Positions 43,529 through 53,107 of a DNA stretch of 64,000 bases are shown piece by piece; the first letter of the stretch is position 1, and the number at the start of each line of letters is the position of its first letter. This DNA comes from CAYWRZ01 sp964460845 (GTDB lineage: Bacteria; Bacteroidota; Bacteroidia; Flavobacteriales_D; UBA2798). The notes beneath the pieces were generated by a model that did not search any database, was not told the origin of the DNA, and saw only the letters and a list, made by a program, of their open reading frames with translations. The stretch spans positions 345,561 to 409,560 of the forward strand of contig CAYWRZ010000001.1 of assembly GCA_964460845.1 (NCBI GenBank). The letters are read 5' to 3'. The translations under genes and the position numbers were made by a program.

Positions 43529-45667
43529 ATGAAGAAATTATCTTTTGTGTTTGCGGCCATGCTGCTGGTAATGACGGCTCGTGCCGACGAAGGGATGTGG
43601 CTATTGACGCACCTTCGGAAAATGAATTACGAAGACATGCAGAAAAAGGGACTGAAGCTCACTCCCGAAGAAATTTATGACCTCAACAAGCCCGGACTGA
43701 AAGATGCAGTAGTGTCGCTTGGAGGTTTCTGCACCGCAGAAATTGTCTCCAAAGAAGGACTTATGCTCACCAACCACCACTGCGCTTACGATGCCATACA
43801 AGGCTTTAGCACGGTAGAGCACGATTACCTGACCGATGGTTTTTGGGCTAAAAATAAAGGCGAAGAACTACCCGTTCCGGGCCTGCACTGCTCTTTTTTG
43901 GTGCGTATGGAAGACGTGACCGAACAGGTACTGGCCGCAGGGGCCAACCTGACCGGCAGCGAACGCCAGTCGGCTATCAAACGCAAAATCGACCAGTTGA
44001 AGCAGGAAGCCATTAAAGGCACACATTATACTGCCGAGCTGAAACCTTTCTTCGAAGGCAACGAATATTACCTGTTTCTGTACGAAAAGTTTACCGACAT
44101 CCGTCTGGTAGGCGCTCCCCCTTCTTCTATCGGTAAATACGGCGGCGATACCGACAACTGGATGTGGCCCCGCCAAACCGGCGACTTTGCCCTGCTCCGC
44201 GTATATGCCGGCGCCGATAACAAACCCGCCGAATACGCCGCTTCGAACGTGCCCTTTAAGCCGCGCCACCACCTTCCCGTATCGCTACGCGGTGCCGAAG
44301 AAGGTGACTATGCCATGATCATGGGCTACCCCGGAAGCACCGACCGTTTTCTGTCTTCTTTCGGCGTAAAACGCGCCATCGAAGTAGAGCAGCCCACCCG
44401 TGTGAAACTTCGCGCAGCCCGCCTCGACATCATGAAAGAAGATATGGATGCCAGCGATGCCGTACGTATCCAATACGCGTCAAACTATGCGAAAATCAGT
44501 AACTACTGGAAATATTTTATCGGTCAAACCCGTGGACTGAAACGCCTCAAAGTGTATGATAAAAAACAAAGCGAGGAACAGCGTTTTGCAGAGTGGGTAA
44601 ATGCCGATGCTTCGCGCCGTGAGCGTTACGGCAACGTGCTGAAAGATATCGAAGCAGCCTATGTGGCACTCGACCCCCTGATGCTGCCCGATGTATATTT
44701 CAACGAAGCCGTGTTCGGCATCGAAATAAACCTGCTGTTCCTGAAATTATTCCCGCTGTACGGAACGCTCAAAGCCGGTACCCAGGGCGCCGATCTGAAC
44801 CCTGCCGTAGAAGGCGTAAAATCCGATGTGGACGATTACTTCAAAAACCACAACGCACCAACCGATATCAAGCTGATGGCGGCACTGCTCCGTTTGTACT
44901 ACAACGATATTCCCAAAGAATATCATCCCAAAGAGCTGACCAACATCCACTCTAAAAACAAAGGCGACTTCCTGAAATTCGCACAGAAATACTACGCCAA
45001 ATCGGTGTTTACCGACCGTGCACGTTTGGAAGCATTCCTCCGTAAGCCCGACCTGAAAGCTTTTGATAAAGACGAAGGATTCCAGCTTATGATGGGCTTT
45101 ATTCAGGTGTATCGGGATTTCGGGGCCAAAGCCACCGAAGCCGAAACCCGTCTCCAAGAAGCAACCCGCCTCTACGTAGAAGGTCTGCGTAACATGCTGC
45201 CCGAGAAGAAATTTTATCCCAATGCCAACTTCACTATGCGCGTCACTTACGGACAGGTACTTTCCTACCAGCCGCAAGACGGAGCCACCTATCACCACTA
45301 TACTACCTTGGCCGGTGTGATGGAGAAAGAAGACCCTACTAACGATGAATTTATTGTGCCTCAGAAGCTCAAAGACCTGTACGAAGCGAAAGACTACGGT
45401 CCGTATGGCACCAACGGCGAGCTGAGAGTGGGCATCATCTCCAACAACGACATTACCGGCGGTAACTCCGGAAGTCCGCTGATTAACGGTCGTGGTGAGC
45501 TTATCGGTATCGCATTCGACGGTAACTGGGAAGCCATGAGCGGCGACATCGCTTTTGAACCCAACCTGCAACGCACCATTTCGGTCGATATTCGCTATGT
45601 GCTTTTCATCATCGACAAATATGCCGGTGCCAAGCACCTGGTCGATGAGATGACACTGGTTCCTTAA
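43529..45667 (+). CDS. dpp7: S46 dipeptidyl-peptidase, DPP7 type
   Basis: 712 residues, normal for family S46. Signal peptide 1-19. Chymotrypsin-like catalytic residues: His84 (TNHHCAYDAI), an Asp in the GGDTDNWMWPRQTGDFALLR region, and Ser647 (GGNSGSPLIN). The substrate-pocket position is Gly665 in FDGNWEAMSGD; DPP11 enzymes have Arg there and prefer Asp/Glu, so this one is more like DPP7 with hydrophobic preference. It releases dipeptides from the N-terminus of peptides in the periplasm. Confidence 0.92.
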   Translation: MKKLSFVFAAMLLVMTARADEGMWLLTHLRKMNYEDMQKKGLKLTPEEIYDLNKPGLKDAVVSLGGFCTAEIVSKEGLMLTNHHCAYDAIQGFSTVEHDYLTDGFWAKNKGEELPVPGLHCSFLVRMEDVTEQVLAAGANLTGSERQSAIKRKIDQLKQEAIKGTHYTAELKPFFEGNEYYLFLYEKFTDIRLVGAPPSSIGKYGGDTDNWMWPRQTGDFALLRVYAGADNKPAEYAASNVPFKPRHHLPVSLRGAEEGDYAMIMGYPGSTDRFLSSFGVKRAIEVEQPTRVKLRAARLDIMKEDMDASDAVRIQYASNYAKISNYWKYFIGQTRGLKRLKVYDKKQSEEQRFAEWVNADASRRERYGNVLKDIEAAYVALDPLMLPDVYFNEAVFGIEINLLFLKLFPLYGTLKAGTQGADLNPAVEGVKSDVDDYFKNHNAPTDIKLMAALLRLYYNDIPKEYHPKELTNIHSKNKGDFLKFAQKYYAKSVFTDRARLEAFLRKPDLKAFDKDEGFQLMMGFIQVYRDFGAKATEAETRLQEATRLYVEGLRNMLPEKKFYPNANFTMRVTYGQVLSYQPQDGATYHHYTTLAGVMEKEDPTNDEFIVPQKLKDLYEAKDYGPYGTNGELRVGIISNNDITGGNSGSPLINGRGELIGIAFDGNWEAMSGDIAFEPNLQRTISVDIRYVLFIIDKYAGAKHLVDEMTLVP

Positions 45668-45703
45668 ACTTTGCAGAGAGGGATCTCATTCCCTTACGTT
45701 TTC

Positions 45704-45731
45704 AAAAGGAGGTCGATTGACCTCCTTTTTT
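45704..45731 (+). terminator. Terminator of the S46 peptidase gene
   Basis: AAAAGGAGGTC/GACCTCCTTTT stem with T run, 37 bp after the stop. Confidence 0.8.
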
Positions 45732-45840
45732 GATCCCGATGTGTGATGAAAAGTCTGTATCGCACAGAAAGCGCATCCACCACAGCCACTATACGCATTG
45801 GCGAGTAAGCCTGATGTAGGAATAAAAAAGCCGCTAAACA

Positions 45841-45872
45841 GAAGAAGGAGACCAATGGTCTCCTTCTTTTTT
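45841..45872 (-). terminator. Terminator hairpin near OmpA-family gene
   Basis: GAAGGAGACC aat GGTCTCCTTC stem with A run and T run on either side; placed 44 bp after the stop of the minus-strand OmpA-family gene, usable from both sides. Confidence 0.75.
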
Positions 45873-45915
45873 GAACCGGATAGCCGGTGCGTATCAGACT
45901 GGAAAAAACGATAGT

Positions 45916-46893
45916 TTATTTCTGCTCGATAATTTTGTAAAGCTCGTCTAAATTGGGAATAAGCACCACTTCGATACGACGGTTTTTCGCTTTATCGGCC
46001 GGATCGACGGGCAGGTACTCGCTGCGTCCGGCAGCAGTAATGTGTTTCGGATCGAATTTGCTGCTTTCGAGCATAATCTTGACCACCGAAGTAGCGCGCA
46101 GCACACTCAGCTCCCAGTTATCGGCCGGAGCGGTATTTGAACGGAGCTTGTCGGTATCGGTATGCCCTTCTACCAGCACTTCAATGTCTTTCTGCTCTTC
46201 GAGCACTTTCGCCAACCTGATCAGAATGTCGCGCCCGGTTTTATCGACCGCATAGCTTCCCGAGGCAAAAAGCAGCTTGGCTTCCATGCTTACATATACG
46301 CGTCCGTTGCGCTGTTCTACGGTAAGTCCTTTGTCTTTAAAGCTGAGCAGCGCAGCAGCCACTTTATCGGTAAGCGATCGTACAGCCTGTTCCTGACGCT
46401 CGATAAGCCCTTGCAGCTCGTTGATTTTTTTCTCGCGCAGCACCAGTTGTTCCTGCTTGGCATTGAGTTCTCGTTCCAGCGTTTTGAGCTCATCTTCTTT
46501 ACGCTGCAATTCGAGGCGGGTCGCTTCAAGCTGGGCAGTAAGCTTGGCCGATTCGGCTTCACTACCTTTCTGCAACGACTCCAGCTTTTTCATAATCTGG
46601 TCGTTAAGCGTATTGATTTTGTCGTACTGATCGCGCATCTGGCGGTACGATGAACCCAGCACAGCCGTATCTTTTGCCAACGCATCGGCCACTTTTTTCA
46701 GTTGCGCATGCTCACGGTTCAGCTCTTTGTAGAGTCCGCCATACGTACGGGCACTGTCGCTCTGCACGGCAAGATCCGTTTCACATTGCTGATATTTACG
46801 TTCAAGTTCTTCGTACTTACGAGCCGGCACGCAAGAGGCCAGGTAAATAAGCATACCCAGCAGCGGGGCCAAAAGGATTACATTCTTTTTCAT
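45916..46893 (-). CDS. OmpA-family lipoprotein with coiled coil
   Basis: 325 residues. Lipobox LIYLASCVPA (Cys21). A long coiled coil of about 25-190 (LERELNAKQEQLVLREKKINELQ) is followed by an OmpA-type peptidoglycan-binding domain (about 200-320). The latter carries LLFASGSYAVDKTGRDIL, VEGHTDTDKL, ELSVLRATSVV and the C-terminal KNRRIEVVL with the conserved Arg. Predicted to tether the outer membrane to the cell wall. A TAATTTTG box (plus 46920-46927) lies 27 bp upstream. Confidence 0.92.
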   Translation of the reverse strand: MKKNVILLAPLLGMLIYLASCVPARKYEELERKYQQCETDLAVQSDSARTYGGLYKELNREHAQLKKVADALAKDTAVLGSSYRQMRDQYDKINTLNDQIMKKLESLQKGSEAESAKLTAQLEATRLELQRKEDELKTLERELNAKQEQLVLREKKINELQGLIERQEQAVRSLTDKVAAALLSFKDKGLTVEQRNGRVYVSMEAKLLFASGSYAVDKTGRDILIRLAKVLEEQKDIEVLVEGHTDTDKLRSNTAPADNWELSVLRATSVVKIMLESSKFDPKHITAAGRSEYLPVDPADKAKNRRIEVVLIPNLDELYKIIEQK

Positions 46894-47009
46894 TAGGAAA
46901 GATTTTCAGTCAGTTGTATCAAAATTAGCCCCTATTCTCTTAGGACATAGAAAAAGGAAACCCTTTTTTTAAACATTTCGTTATTAATAGAGTTTTAAAT
47001 GCTTCGATT

Positions 47010-47717
47010 ATGTATGCTTTGGGAAAAAACTGGTTTATAGAGCCCGCCATCGACTTCGAGCTTAAAAAATATAGGCTGCTGGCTTATCTGCAACAGGCCG
47101 AACGGCAACTTTCACAAAAAACACTGTTTCCGCTGGTCGAAGACCTGTCGGGGCAGGTCAATAATCTGGAAACATACATCCAACGGCGAAATGAGCTGGA
47201 ACAGATGCTGCGCAAAACACCCGAAGGGCTCGATTTTGCTTCGGGCAAGCTGCTGTATGCAAACGAAAATCCTGTTTCGGAAGAGCTGAAAGAAATAAAC
47301 CGGATTGTCACTTATTCCTATAAAAAACTGGTGAAATGGCAGGAAAAAGCACAAGAATTGGTCACAAAATACCGGCAAGGCATTTCGATCAGCCCGGTAG
47401 GACTGCTACCGCTCTATAAAAAAGAAGGCTACCTTTTTCTGCTGCGCGAAAAAACCATCAGCGTGTTCGACTACGCCATTTACGAGGTCTATTCCCATGC
47501 CCGATCAAACACTTTTTCGGTACAAACCCGTGCCCTGGGCGAGTTTCCCGACAGCCCCGGACTTACCTTCGAGAAATTGAAGCACGAAATAACCCGCGAA
47601 GAAGGAAAGTACGCTTCACCTGCTACTTTTGTCTGCGAAAGCGCCACCAGTTTGCCGATTTATGAAACGCTACTCCCTTTGGCACAACAAGCGCTTGCCT
47701 TGTATGTTTATCGGTAA
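47010..47717 (+). CDS. Conserved-looking unknown protein
   Basis: 235 residues, no signal and no TM. Helical first half (AYLQQAERQLSQK, NLETYIQRRNELEQ) and a beta-rich second half (GLLPLYKKEGYLFLLREKTISVFDYAIYEVYSHA). I do not recognise a named domain. The tidy start, normal codon use and lack of overlap support a real gene. Convergent with exonuclease III, 14 bp away. Confidence 0.75.
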   Translation: MYALGKNWFIEPAIDFELKKYRLLAYLQQAERQLSQKTLFPLVEDLSGQVNNLETYIQRRNELEQMLRKTPEGLDFASGKLLYANENPVSEELKEINRIVTYSYKKLVKWQEKAQELVTKYRQGISISPVGLLPLYKKEGYLFLLREKTISVFDYAIYEVYSHARSNTFSVQTRALGEFPDSPGLTFEKLKHEITREEGKYASPATFVCESATSLPIYETLLPLAQQALALYVYR

Positions 47718-47731
47718 GCGGGATTATAGGC

Positions 47732-48505
47732 TTAGTCGAGCGCCACTTCGAGCAGCATAGGGCAGTGATCCGAATGCCTGGCCTCGGGCAAAATGACCGC
47801 CCGGCGCAATTGTTTTTCAAGGGGCTGCGTAGCCATCTGATAATCGATGCGCCAACCGAGGTTTTTGGCCCGGGCATTGGCCCTGAAGCTCCACCAGGTG
47901 TACTGGTGCGGCTGCTGATTGAAATAACGGAACGTATCGATAAAGCCGCTTTCTACGAATCCGTCCACCCAGGCACGTTCTTCGGGCAGGAAGCCGGATG
48001 AATTTTTGTTGGAAACGGGGTTATGAATGTCGATAGCCTTGTGGCAAATGTTGTAATCGCCAGCAATAATCAGCTTGGGGCGCGTCACACGCAGGCGGTT
48101 GATGTAATAAAAGAAATCTTCCAAAAACTCCATCTTAAACGCTTGCCGCTCATCGCCCGTAGTACCCGAGGGCATATAGACGCTCATCACCGATACATCC
48201 CCAAAATCGGCACGTACTATGCGCCCTTCGAAATCGTATTTTTCTATTCCGCAACCGTATTCCACGTGATCGGGCTTTATCCGGGTTAAGATCGCTACCC
48301 CACTGTATCCCTTCTTTTGTGCCGGATACCAATAGCTGTGATAGCCCATCGCCTCGAACACCGAAAGGTCTATCTGCTCAGGCGTAGCTTTGATTTCCTG
48401 CAAGCAAACAATGTCGGCATCGACCGATCGCAGCCATTCCAGCCAGTTTTTGGTCATGGCCGCACGAATGCCATTTACATTGTAGGTGATAATTTTTGCC
48501 GTCAC
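47732..48505 (-). CDS. xth: Exodeoxyribonuclease III
   Basis: 257 residues, usual length. EEP-fold motifs: ITYNVNGIRAA (Asn11), CLQEIKA (Glu37), VYMPSG, IIAGDYNICH, and SDHCPMLLEV near the C-terminus (catalytic His). It acts as an AP endonuclease and 3'-5' exonuclease in base excision repair. Divergent from the large outer-membrane protein gene with a 74-bp gap. Confidence 0.93.
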   Translation of the reverse strand: MTAKIITYNVNGIRAAMTKNWLEWLRSVDADIVCLQEIKATPEQIDLSVFEAMGYHSYWYPAQKKGYSGVAILTRIKPDHVEYGCGIEKYDFEGRIVRADFGDVSVMSVYMPSGTTGDERQAFKMEFLEDFFYYINRLRVTRPKLIIAGDYNICHKAIDIHNPVSNKNSSGFLPEERAWVDGFVESGFIDTFRYFNQQPHQYTWWSFRANARAKNLGWRIDYQMATQPLEKQLRRAVILPEARHSDHCPMLLEVALD

Positions 48506-48579
48506 TTTACGTACTTTATAGGATTGTACTGCAAAGTAAACACTAAAATTTTAGACTTACTTTTATCCCAAATTAAAAG

Positions 48580-51500
48580 GTGCTGAAGCTCTTTCGTTTT
48601 CTGACGATCCTGATGATCGGACTCGCCTGGGGCGTGCCTGAAGACGTATGCGCACAAAGCAACCTGAGGTATAAAACACTCATTGTCAGCAGCGACACGC
48701 TGGTGTTGGATTCTCTCAGTCTTATTCCCGGCTCGCTGGTTATCTTACACCGGGGCGAAGTGCTCGATTCTACAAGCTACCAAATTGACGCAGCAGCCGG
48801 CAAAATCGTGTTTAATCCGCGTCCTGCCGACACCCTGCGTATCAGCTACCGCGTATTCCCGGTCAATTTTACCCAGCCGCGCGCGCACAAAGACCGGAAA
48901 AAGCTCGAACCCGACCTACAGGGTAACCGCAACCCCTTCAGCTACACGCCCGCCGACGGGATTAACGACATCTTTTTTACCGAAGGACTCACCAAGTCGG
49001 GAAGCATCTCGCGGGGCGTTTCCTTCGGAAACAGTCAGGATTTGGCCGTCAATTCGAACCTTAGCCTTCAACTGTCGGGAAAAATATCCGACAAGCTACA
49101 CGTGCTGGCTTCGGTTACCGACGACAATATTCCCATTCAACCCGACGGCAATACTCAGCAATTGCAAGACTTCGATCAGGTATTTATCAAAGTATATGAC
49201 GACCGCTCTTCGCTCATCGCCGGCGATTTTTGGATGAAAAAACCCCAGGGCTATTTCCTTAACTACAACAAGCGTGTACAGGGGGGATCCTTCTCTTCGA
49301 CCATAGGTAGCTGGCAGGACAAAGACAGCAGCAAAGGCTTTTTGGAAACCCGTATCAGCGGAGCCGTGTCGAAAGGAAAATTTGCCCGTAACCTTATACA
49401 GGGTGTCGAAGGCAACCAGGGCCCTTACCGGCTTACCGGCGCCGAGAACGAAACTTTTATCATTGTGCTGGCCGGTACCGAGCAGGTGTATATCGACGGA
49501 CAGCTCCTTCAGCGCGGACAAAGCAACGATTACATCATCGACTACAACTCGGCCGAAATCATTTTCACCCCCAACCGGCTTATCACCAAAGACCGTCGTA
49601 TCATTGTCGAGTTTCAGTATTCGGATAAAAACTACGCCCGCTCCATTCTCGAAACCTCCAACACCTATTACCAGGGCGCATGGAAAGTGCACCTCAACGT
49701 ATATTCCGAGCAAGACAACAAGAACCAGCCCCTGCAACAGGAACTCAGCACCGAAAACAAAAGGCTGCTGGCTTCGGTAGGCGACAGCGTGCAACTGGCT
49801 TTTTCGCCGCGTATCGACAGCGTGGCCTTTAACGACAACCTGGTGCTGTATAAAATGATCGACAGCCTGGGCTACGATTCGGTATTCGTGTTTTCGAACA
49901 ACCCCGACAGCGCCTTTTACAAGCTCGGGTTTTCGTTCGTAGGGCAGGGCAACGGCAACTATACGCAAAGCGATTTTACCGCGCTCGGCCGTACATTCCG
50001 CTGGGTAGCACCCGATACGGTGGGCGGCGAGATACGAAGGCGGGGAGACTACGAGCACGTGGTGCTGCTCATTGCCCCCAAACGCCGGCAGATGGTGACA
50101 GCGGGCGCCGAATACCGTATGCGCTCGGGCGGGCGGCTCTTTTGGGAAGGTGCCTACACCTATTACAGTCCGAATACTTTTGCGCCTTCGCAAGCCCATC
50201 ATAGAGGATATGGCTTTAAAGGAGGCTGGCAGCAACGTTTTAATTTACCTTCCGAAAAAAAAGACCTCGCCCTGATAACGACAGCCAATGCCGAAGCCAT
50301 ATCGGCCACATTTAATCCGGTAGAGCGATTCAGGGCCGTAGAATTTGAGCGCAACTGGAACGTGCTGGGTCGCCCGCTAAGCGGTAATCAGTATATCGGC
50401 GATGCCGAAATTGCCCTCGAAAAAAGACAGGTGGGGCGTATCGGATACGGCTTCAACTCTTTTATTTCGGGAAATGACTATACCGGTGTGCAGCACCGTT
50501 TGCAGGGTAATTACCAGAAAAATCGCTGGAACGGGCAAGTCAACGGAAGTCTGCTGCAAAGCTCGGGCTTCGAAAAAAGCAGCTTCCTGCGGCACAAAGC
50601 CGCACTTTCTTACGCCACCCGCTATATTACCTTCGGCTTTCGCGACGAGCACGAATACAACCGTTTTTATGCCGAAGGCAGCGATACCCTCGGCGCGCGC
50701 AGCTACCGTTTTTACGACTGGGAAATTTATGCGCAAAATGCCGACACATCCCGCAACCGATACAATATCTTTTACCGCCGGCGCATCGACTGGCTGCCTT
50801 TTAACCGTGAGCTACCCGAAGCCACCAAAGCCGATCACTACGGTTTTTCTTTCGAGCTGCTTAAAAACAGCCGGAGCCAGCTTCGCGGAAAAGCGGCCTA
50901 CCGCAACCTGCAAATTACCGATCCGCAGCTTACCGCCCAGCAACCCGACCGCACCATCCTGAGTCGGCTAGAATACGATCTGCGGCTTTTCCGCACGGCA
51001 ATCACCAGCTCCACTTTTTATGAAATAGGCACCGGACAGGAGCTCAAACGCGAATTTATCTATATCGAAGTACCCGCCGGACAAGGCATGTACACATGGA
51101 TAGACTACAACGGCAACGGCATCAAAGAGCTTAACGAGTTCGAAATTGCCGCTTTCCCGGATCAGGCCACCTACATCCGTACTTTCACACCTACCAACGA
51201 ATATGTGCGCACCTATACCAACCAGTTTAGCCAAACCCTTACGCTGAATCCCGCCTCTATCTGGCGCAATAAAAAAGGCGTACGCAAAGTGCTGGCCCTG
51301 TTTTCGAACCAGTCGGCCTATCGCATCGACCGGAAAACCAATTCCGAAAACGAGCTGAACCGTTTTAACCCTTTTCTGCTCGAAATTGCCGATTCTTCGC
51401 TTATCTCGATGAACTCTTCGCTGCGTAACACCCTCTTTTTTAACCGCAACGAAGGCAGCTTCGGCGGCGACTACACCTACCAGGATGTGCGTGGCAAATC

Positions 51501-52056
51501 GTTGCTTACCAGTGGTTTCGAATCACGCACCAACCACTTTCACCTGCTTCGCATACGTTGGAACATCCATAGCCTTATCGGCCTCATTACCGAAGGAGAA
51601 CAGGGCGTAAAAGCCAATGCCTCCGATTTTTTGGCGGGCCGTAATTACACCATCGGTTATCATTCGATACGTCCTAAAATCAATTTCCAGCCGGGCACTA
51701 CCTTTCGCCTCAGCGTGTTATACAATTACAGCGAGAAATATAACGACCCCGAATTAGGTGGAGAAAAGGCATTTATCTCCGATTTAGGAATAGAAATGCG
51801 ATACAGCGAAATCAACAAAGGGAGTTTGCTCGCCAATTTCAACTACATCCAGATTGCCTATACCGGACTTCAAAATACCGCACTGGCCTTCGAAATGCTG
51901 AATGCCTTACGCACCGGCACCAATTTCACCTGGTCGGCCTCTTACCAGCGCAACCTGTCGAACAACCTGCAGTTAAGCCTCAATTACAACGGTCGCAAAT
52001 CGGAAGAGGTAAAAGCCATTCACAGCGGCGGCGTACAGGTTCGTGCTTTTTTCTGA
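48580..52056 (+). CDS. Large outer-membrane beta-barrel protein, unknown
   Basis: 1158 residues from a GTG. Signal peptide to about 26 (VPEDVCAQ). A beta-sandwich-like N-terminal part (about 30-110: VSSDTLVLDSLSLIPGSLVI) precedes a long beta-rich region whose strands read like a large barrel: GLTKSGSISRGVSFGNSQDLAVNSNLSLQLSGKIS, later many aromatic-rich strands. The chain ends VQVRAFF with the C-terminal Phe typical of barrels. I do not recognise a family name. No plug or TonB box is seen. Confidence 0.8.
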   Translation: MLKLFRFLTILMIGLAWGVPEDVCAQSNLRYKTLIVSSDTLVLDSLSLIPGSLVILHRGEVLDSTSYQIDAAAGKIVFNPRPADTLRISYRVFPVNFTQPRAHKDRKKLEPDLQGNRNPFSYTPADGINDIFFTEGLTKSGSISRGVSFGNSQDLAVNSNLSLQLSGKISDKLHVLASVTDDNIPIQPDGNTQQLQDFDQVFIKVYDDRSSLIAGDFWMKKPQGYFLNYNKRVQGGSFSSTIGSWQDKDSSKGFLETRISGAVSKGKFARNLIQGVEGNQGPYRLTGAENETFIIVLAGTEQVYIDGQLLQRGQSNDYIIDYNSAEIIFTPNRLITKDRRIIVEFQYSDKNYARSILETSNTYYQGAWKVHLNVYSEQDNKNQPLQQELSTENKRLLASVGDSVQLAFSPRIDSVAFNDNLVLYKMIDSLGYDSVFVFSNNPDSAFYKLGFSFVGQGNGNYTQSDFTALGRTFRWVAPDTVGGEIRRRGDYEHVVLLIAPKRRQMVTAGAEYRMRSGGRLFWEGAYTYYSPNTFAPSQAHHRGYGFKGGWQQRFNLPSEKKDLALITTANAEAISATFNPVERFRAVEFERNWNVLGRPLSGNQYIGDAEIALEKRQVGRIGYGFNSFISGNDYTGVQHRLQGNYQKNRWNGQVNGSLLQSSGFEKSSFLRHKAALSYATRYITFGFRDEHEYNRFYAEGSDTLGARSYRFYDWEIYAQNADTSRNRYNIFYRRRIDWLPFNRELPEATKADHYGFSFELLKNSRSQLRGKAAYRNLQITDPQLTAQQPDRTILSRLEYDLRLFRTAITSSTFYEIGTGQELKREFIYIEVPAGQGMYTWIDYNGNGIKELNEFEIAAFPDQATYIRTFTPTNEYVRTYTNQFSQTLTLNPASIWRNKKGVRKVLALFSNQSAYRIDRKTNSENELNRFNPFLLEIADSSLISMNSSLRNTLFFNRNEGSFGGDYTYQDVRGKSLLTSGFESRTNHFHLLRIRWNIHSLIGLITEGEQGVKANASDFLAGRNYTIGYHSIRPKINFQPGTTFRLSVLYNYSEKYNDPELGGEKAFISDLGIEMRYSEINKGSLLANFNYIQIAYTGLQNTALAFEMLNALRTGTNFTWSASYQRNLSNNLQLSLNYNGRKSEEVKAIHSGGVQVRAFF

Positions 52057-52285
52057 ATAAAAATATGCGTTGAAAAATTAGCGTACGCATACAGCACGAA
52101 ATTTCAGAATGCCATTTTTTTGGTAGTAATACCACTCTTTATTTTCGGTTTTTTTACTCTATCAGCGGTAACAAATACCTTTAGAAAGCAGCCTAATCGC
52201 TTACTATTAACGTGTTCTATTTCGAAAAGCCCGACGCTTGCAAAGGCGCGAAATCAATTAAGAATCGTTCTAAATAAATTTCAGG

Positions 52286-52317
52286 TTTGTTTGCTATAGG
52301 TTTCAAATTTACATTTG
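52286..52317 (+). promoter_or_regulatory. Promoter of the sdhCAB operon
   Basis: TTTG (52286-52289), 20 bp, then TACATTTG (52310-52317): a full match to the Bacteroidota -33/-7 promoter with consensus spacing, 30 bp before the sdhC ATG. The 52057-52285 stretch shows no gene. Confidence 0.6.
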
Positions 52318-52347
52318 TGGGGTCAACTCAAAACCAACAGTTGTTCC

Positions 52348-53094
52348 ATGAGCAATTCTGCGCTACTTAAATCCTCCCTCGCGAAAAAATACTGGATGTC
52401 CCTGACGGGATTATTCCTTTGCCTGTTTCTGATTGGTCACCTGGCCGGGAACCTGCAATTGCTGCTGTCGTTCGGGGCCGAGGCACGCGACCAGTTTAAC
52501 GGTTACGCCGTATTTATGACCACTAACCCTCTGGTGAAAATACTCAGCTACCTGACGTATTTCAGTATTCTTTTCCACGCGGTTGACGGCATTCTCCTGG
52601 CGGTGCAAAATGCAAAAGCCCGGAAAGTCAAATACGCTTACAGCAAACCTTCGGCCAACTCCACATGGATGTCGCGCAACATGGCTATGCTCGGCACGTT
52701 GATACTTGCCTTTATCATCATGCACATGGCGCAGTTTTGGGGCGTAATGCACTTTGGCCACCTGCCCACCTACCAGCTCGACGGGAAAGAAATGAAAGAC
52801 CTGTACAGCCTGGTGATTTATTTCTACGGCGACAAAAGCCTCGGTTTGGTATGGAGCTTCGTGTACCTGATTGGACTTATCGCGCTTTCGCTGCACCTGA
52901 TGCACGGTTTCCAAAGCGCTTTCCAGTCGGTTGGCTTACGCCATGCAAAATATACATCGCTCATTAAAAAAGTAGGGATGGGCTTTGCGGTGCTTGTACC
53001 GCTGCTTTTTGCCATCATTCCGTTTTATATCCATTTCGTACTGGATATTCCGGAAAGCTTTTTTGAGTACTACCTGAATTCTCACTCCAACTAA
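52348..53094 (+). CDS. sdhC: Succinate dehydrogenase cytochrome b subunit
   Basis: 248 residues from the ATG at 52348; an upstream frame to 52315 overlaps the promoter. Five TM helices with conserved His residues for two heme b groups (LFLIGHLAGN, SILFHAVDG, FIIMHMAQF, LSLHLMHGF). This is the single-subunit anchor of type B succinate:quinone reductase as found in Bacteroidota. It feeds electrons from SdhAB to menaquinone. First gene of sdhCAB. Confidence 0.95.
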   Translation: MSNSALLKSSLAKKYWMSLTGLFLCLFLIGHLAGNLQLLLSFGAEARDQFNGYAVFMTTNPLVKILSYLTYFSILFHAVDGILLAVQNAKARKVKYAYSKPSANSTWMSRNMAMLGTLILAFIIMHMAQFWGVMHFGHLPTYQLDGKEMKDLYSLVIYFYGDKSLGLVWSFVYLIGLIALSLHLMHGFQSAFQSVGLRHAKYTSLIKKVGMGFAVLVPLLFAIIPFYIHFVLDIPESFFEYYLNSHSN

Positions 53095-53107
53095 AATCAG
53101 CTTACTG

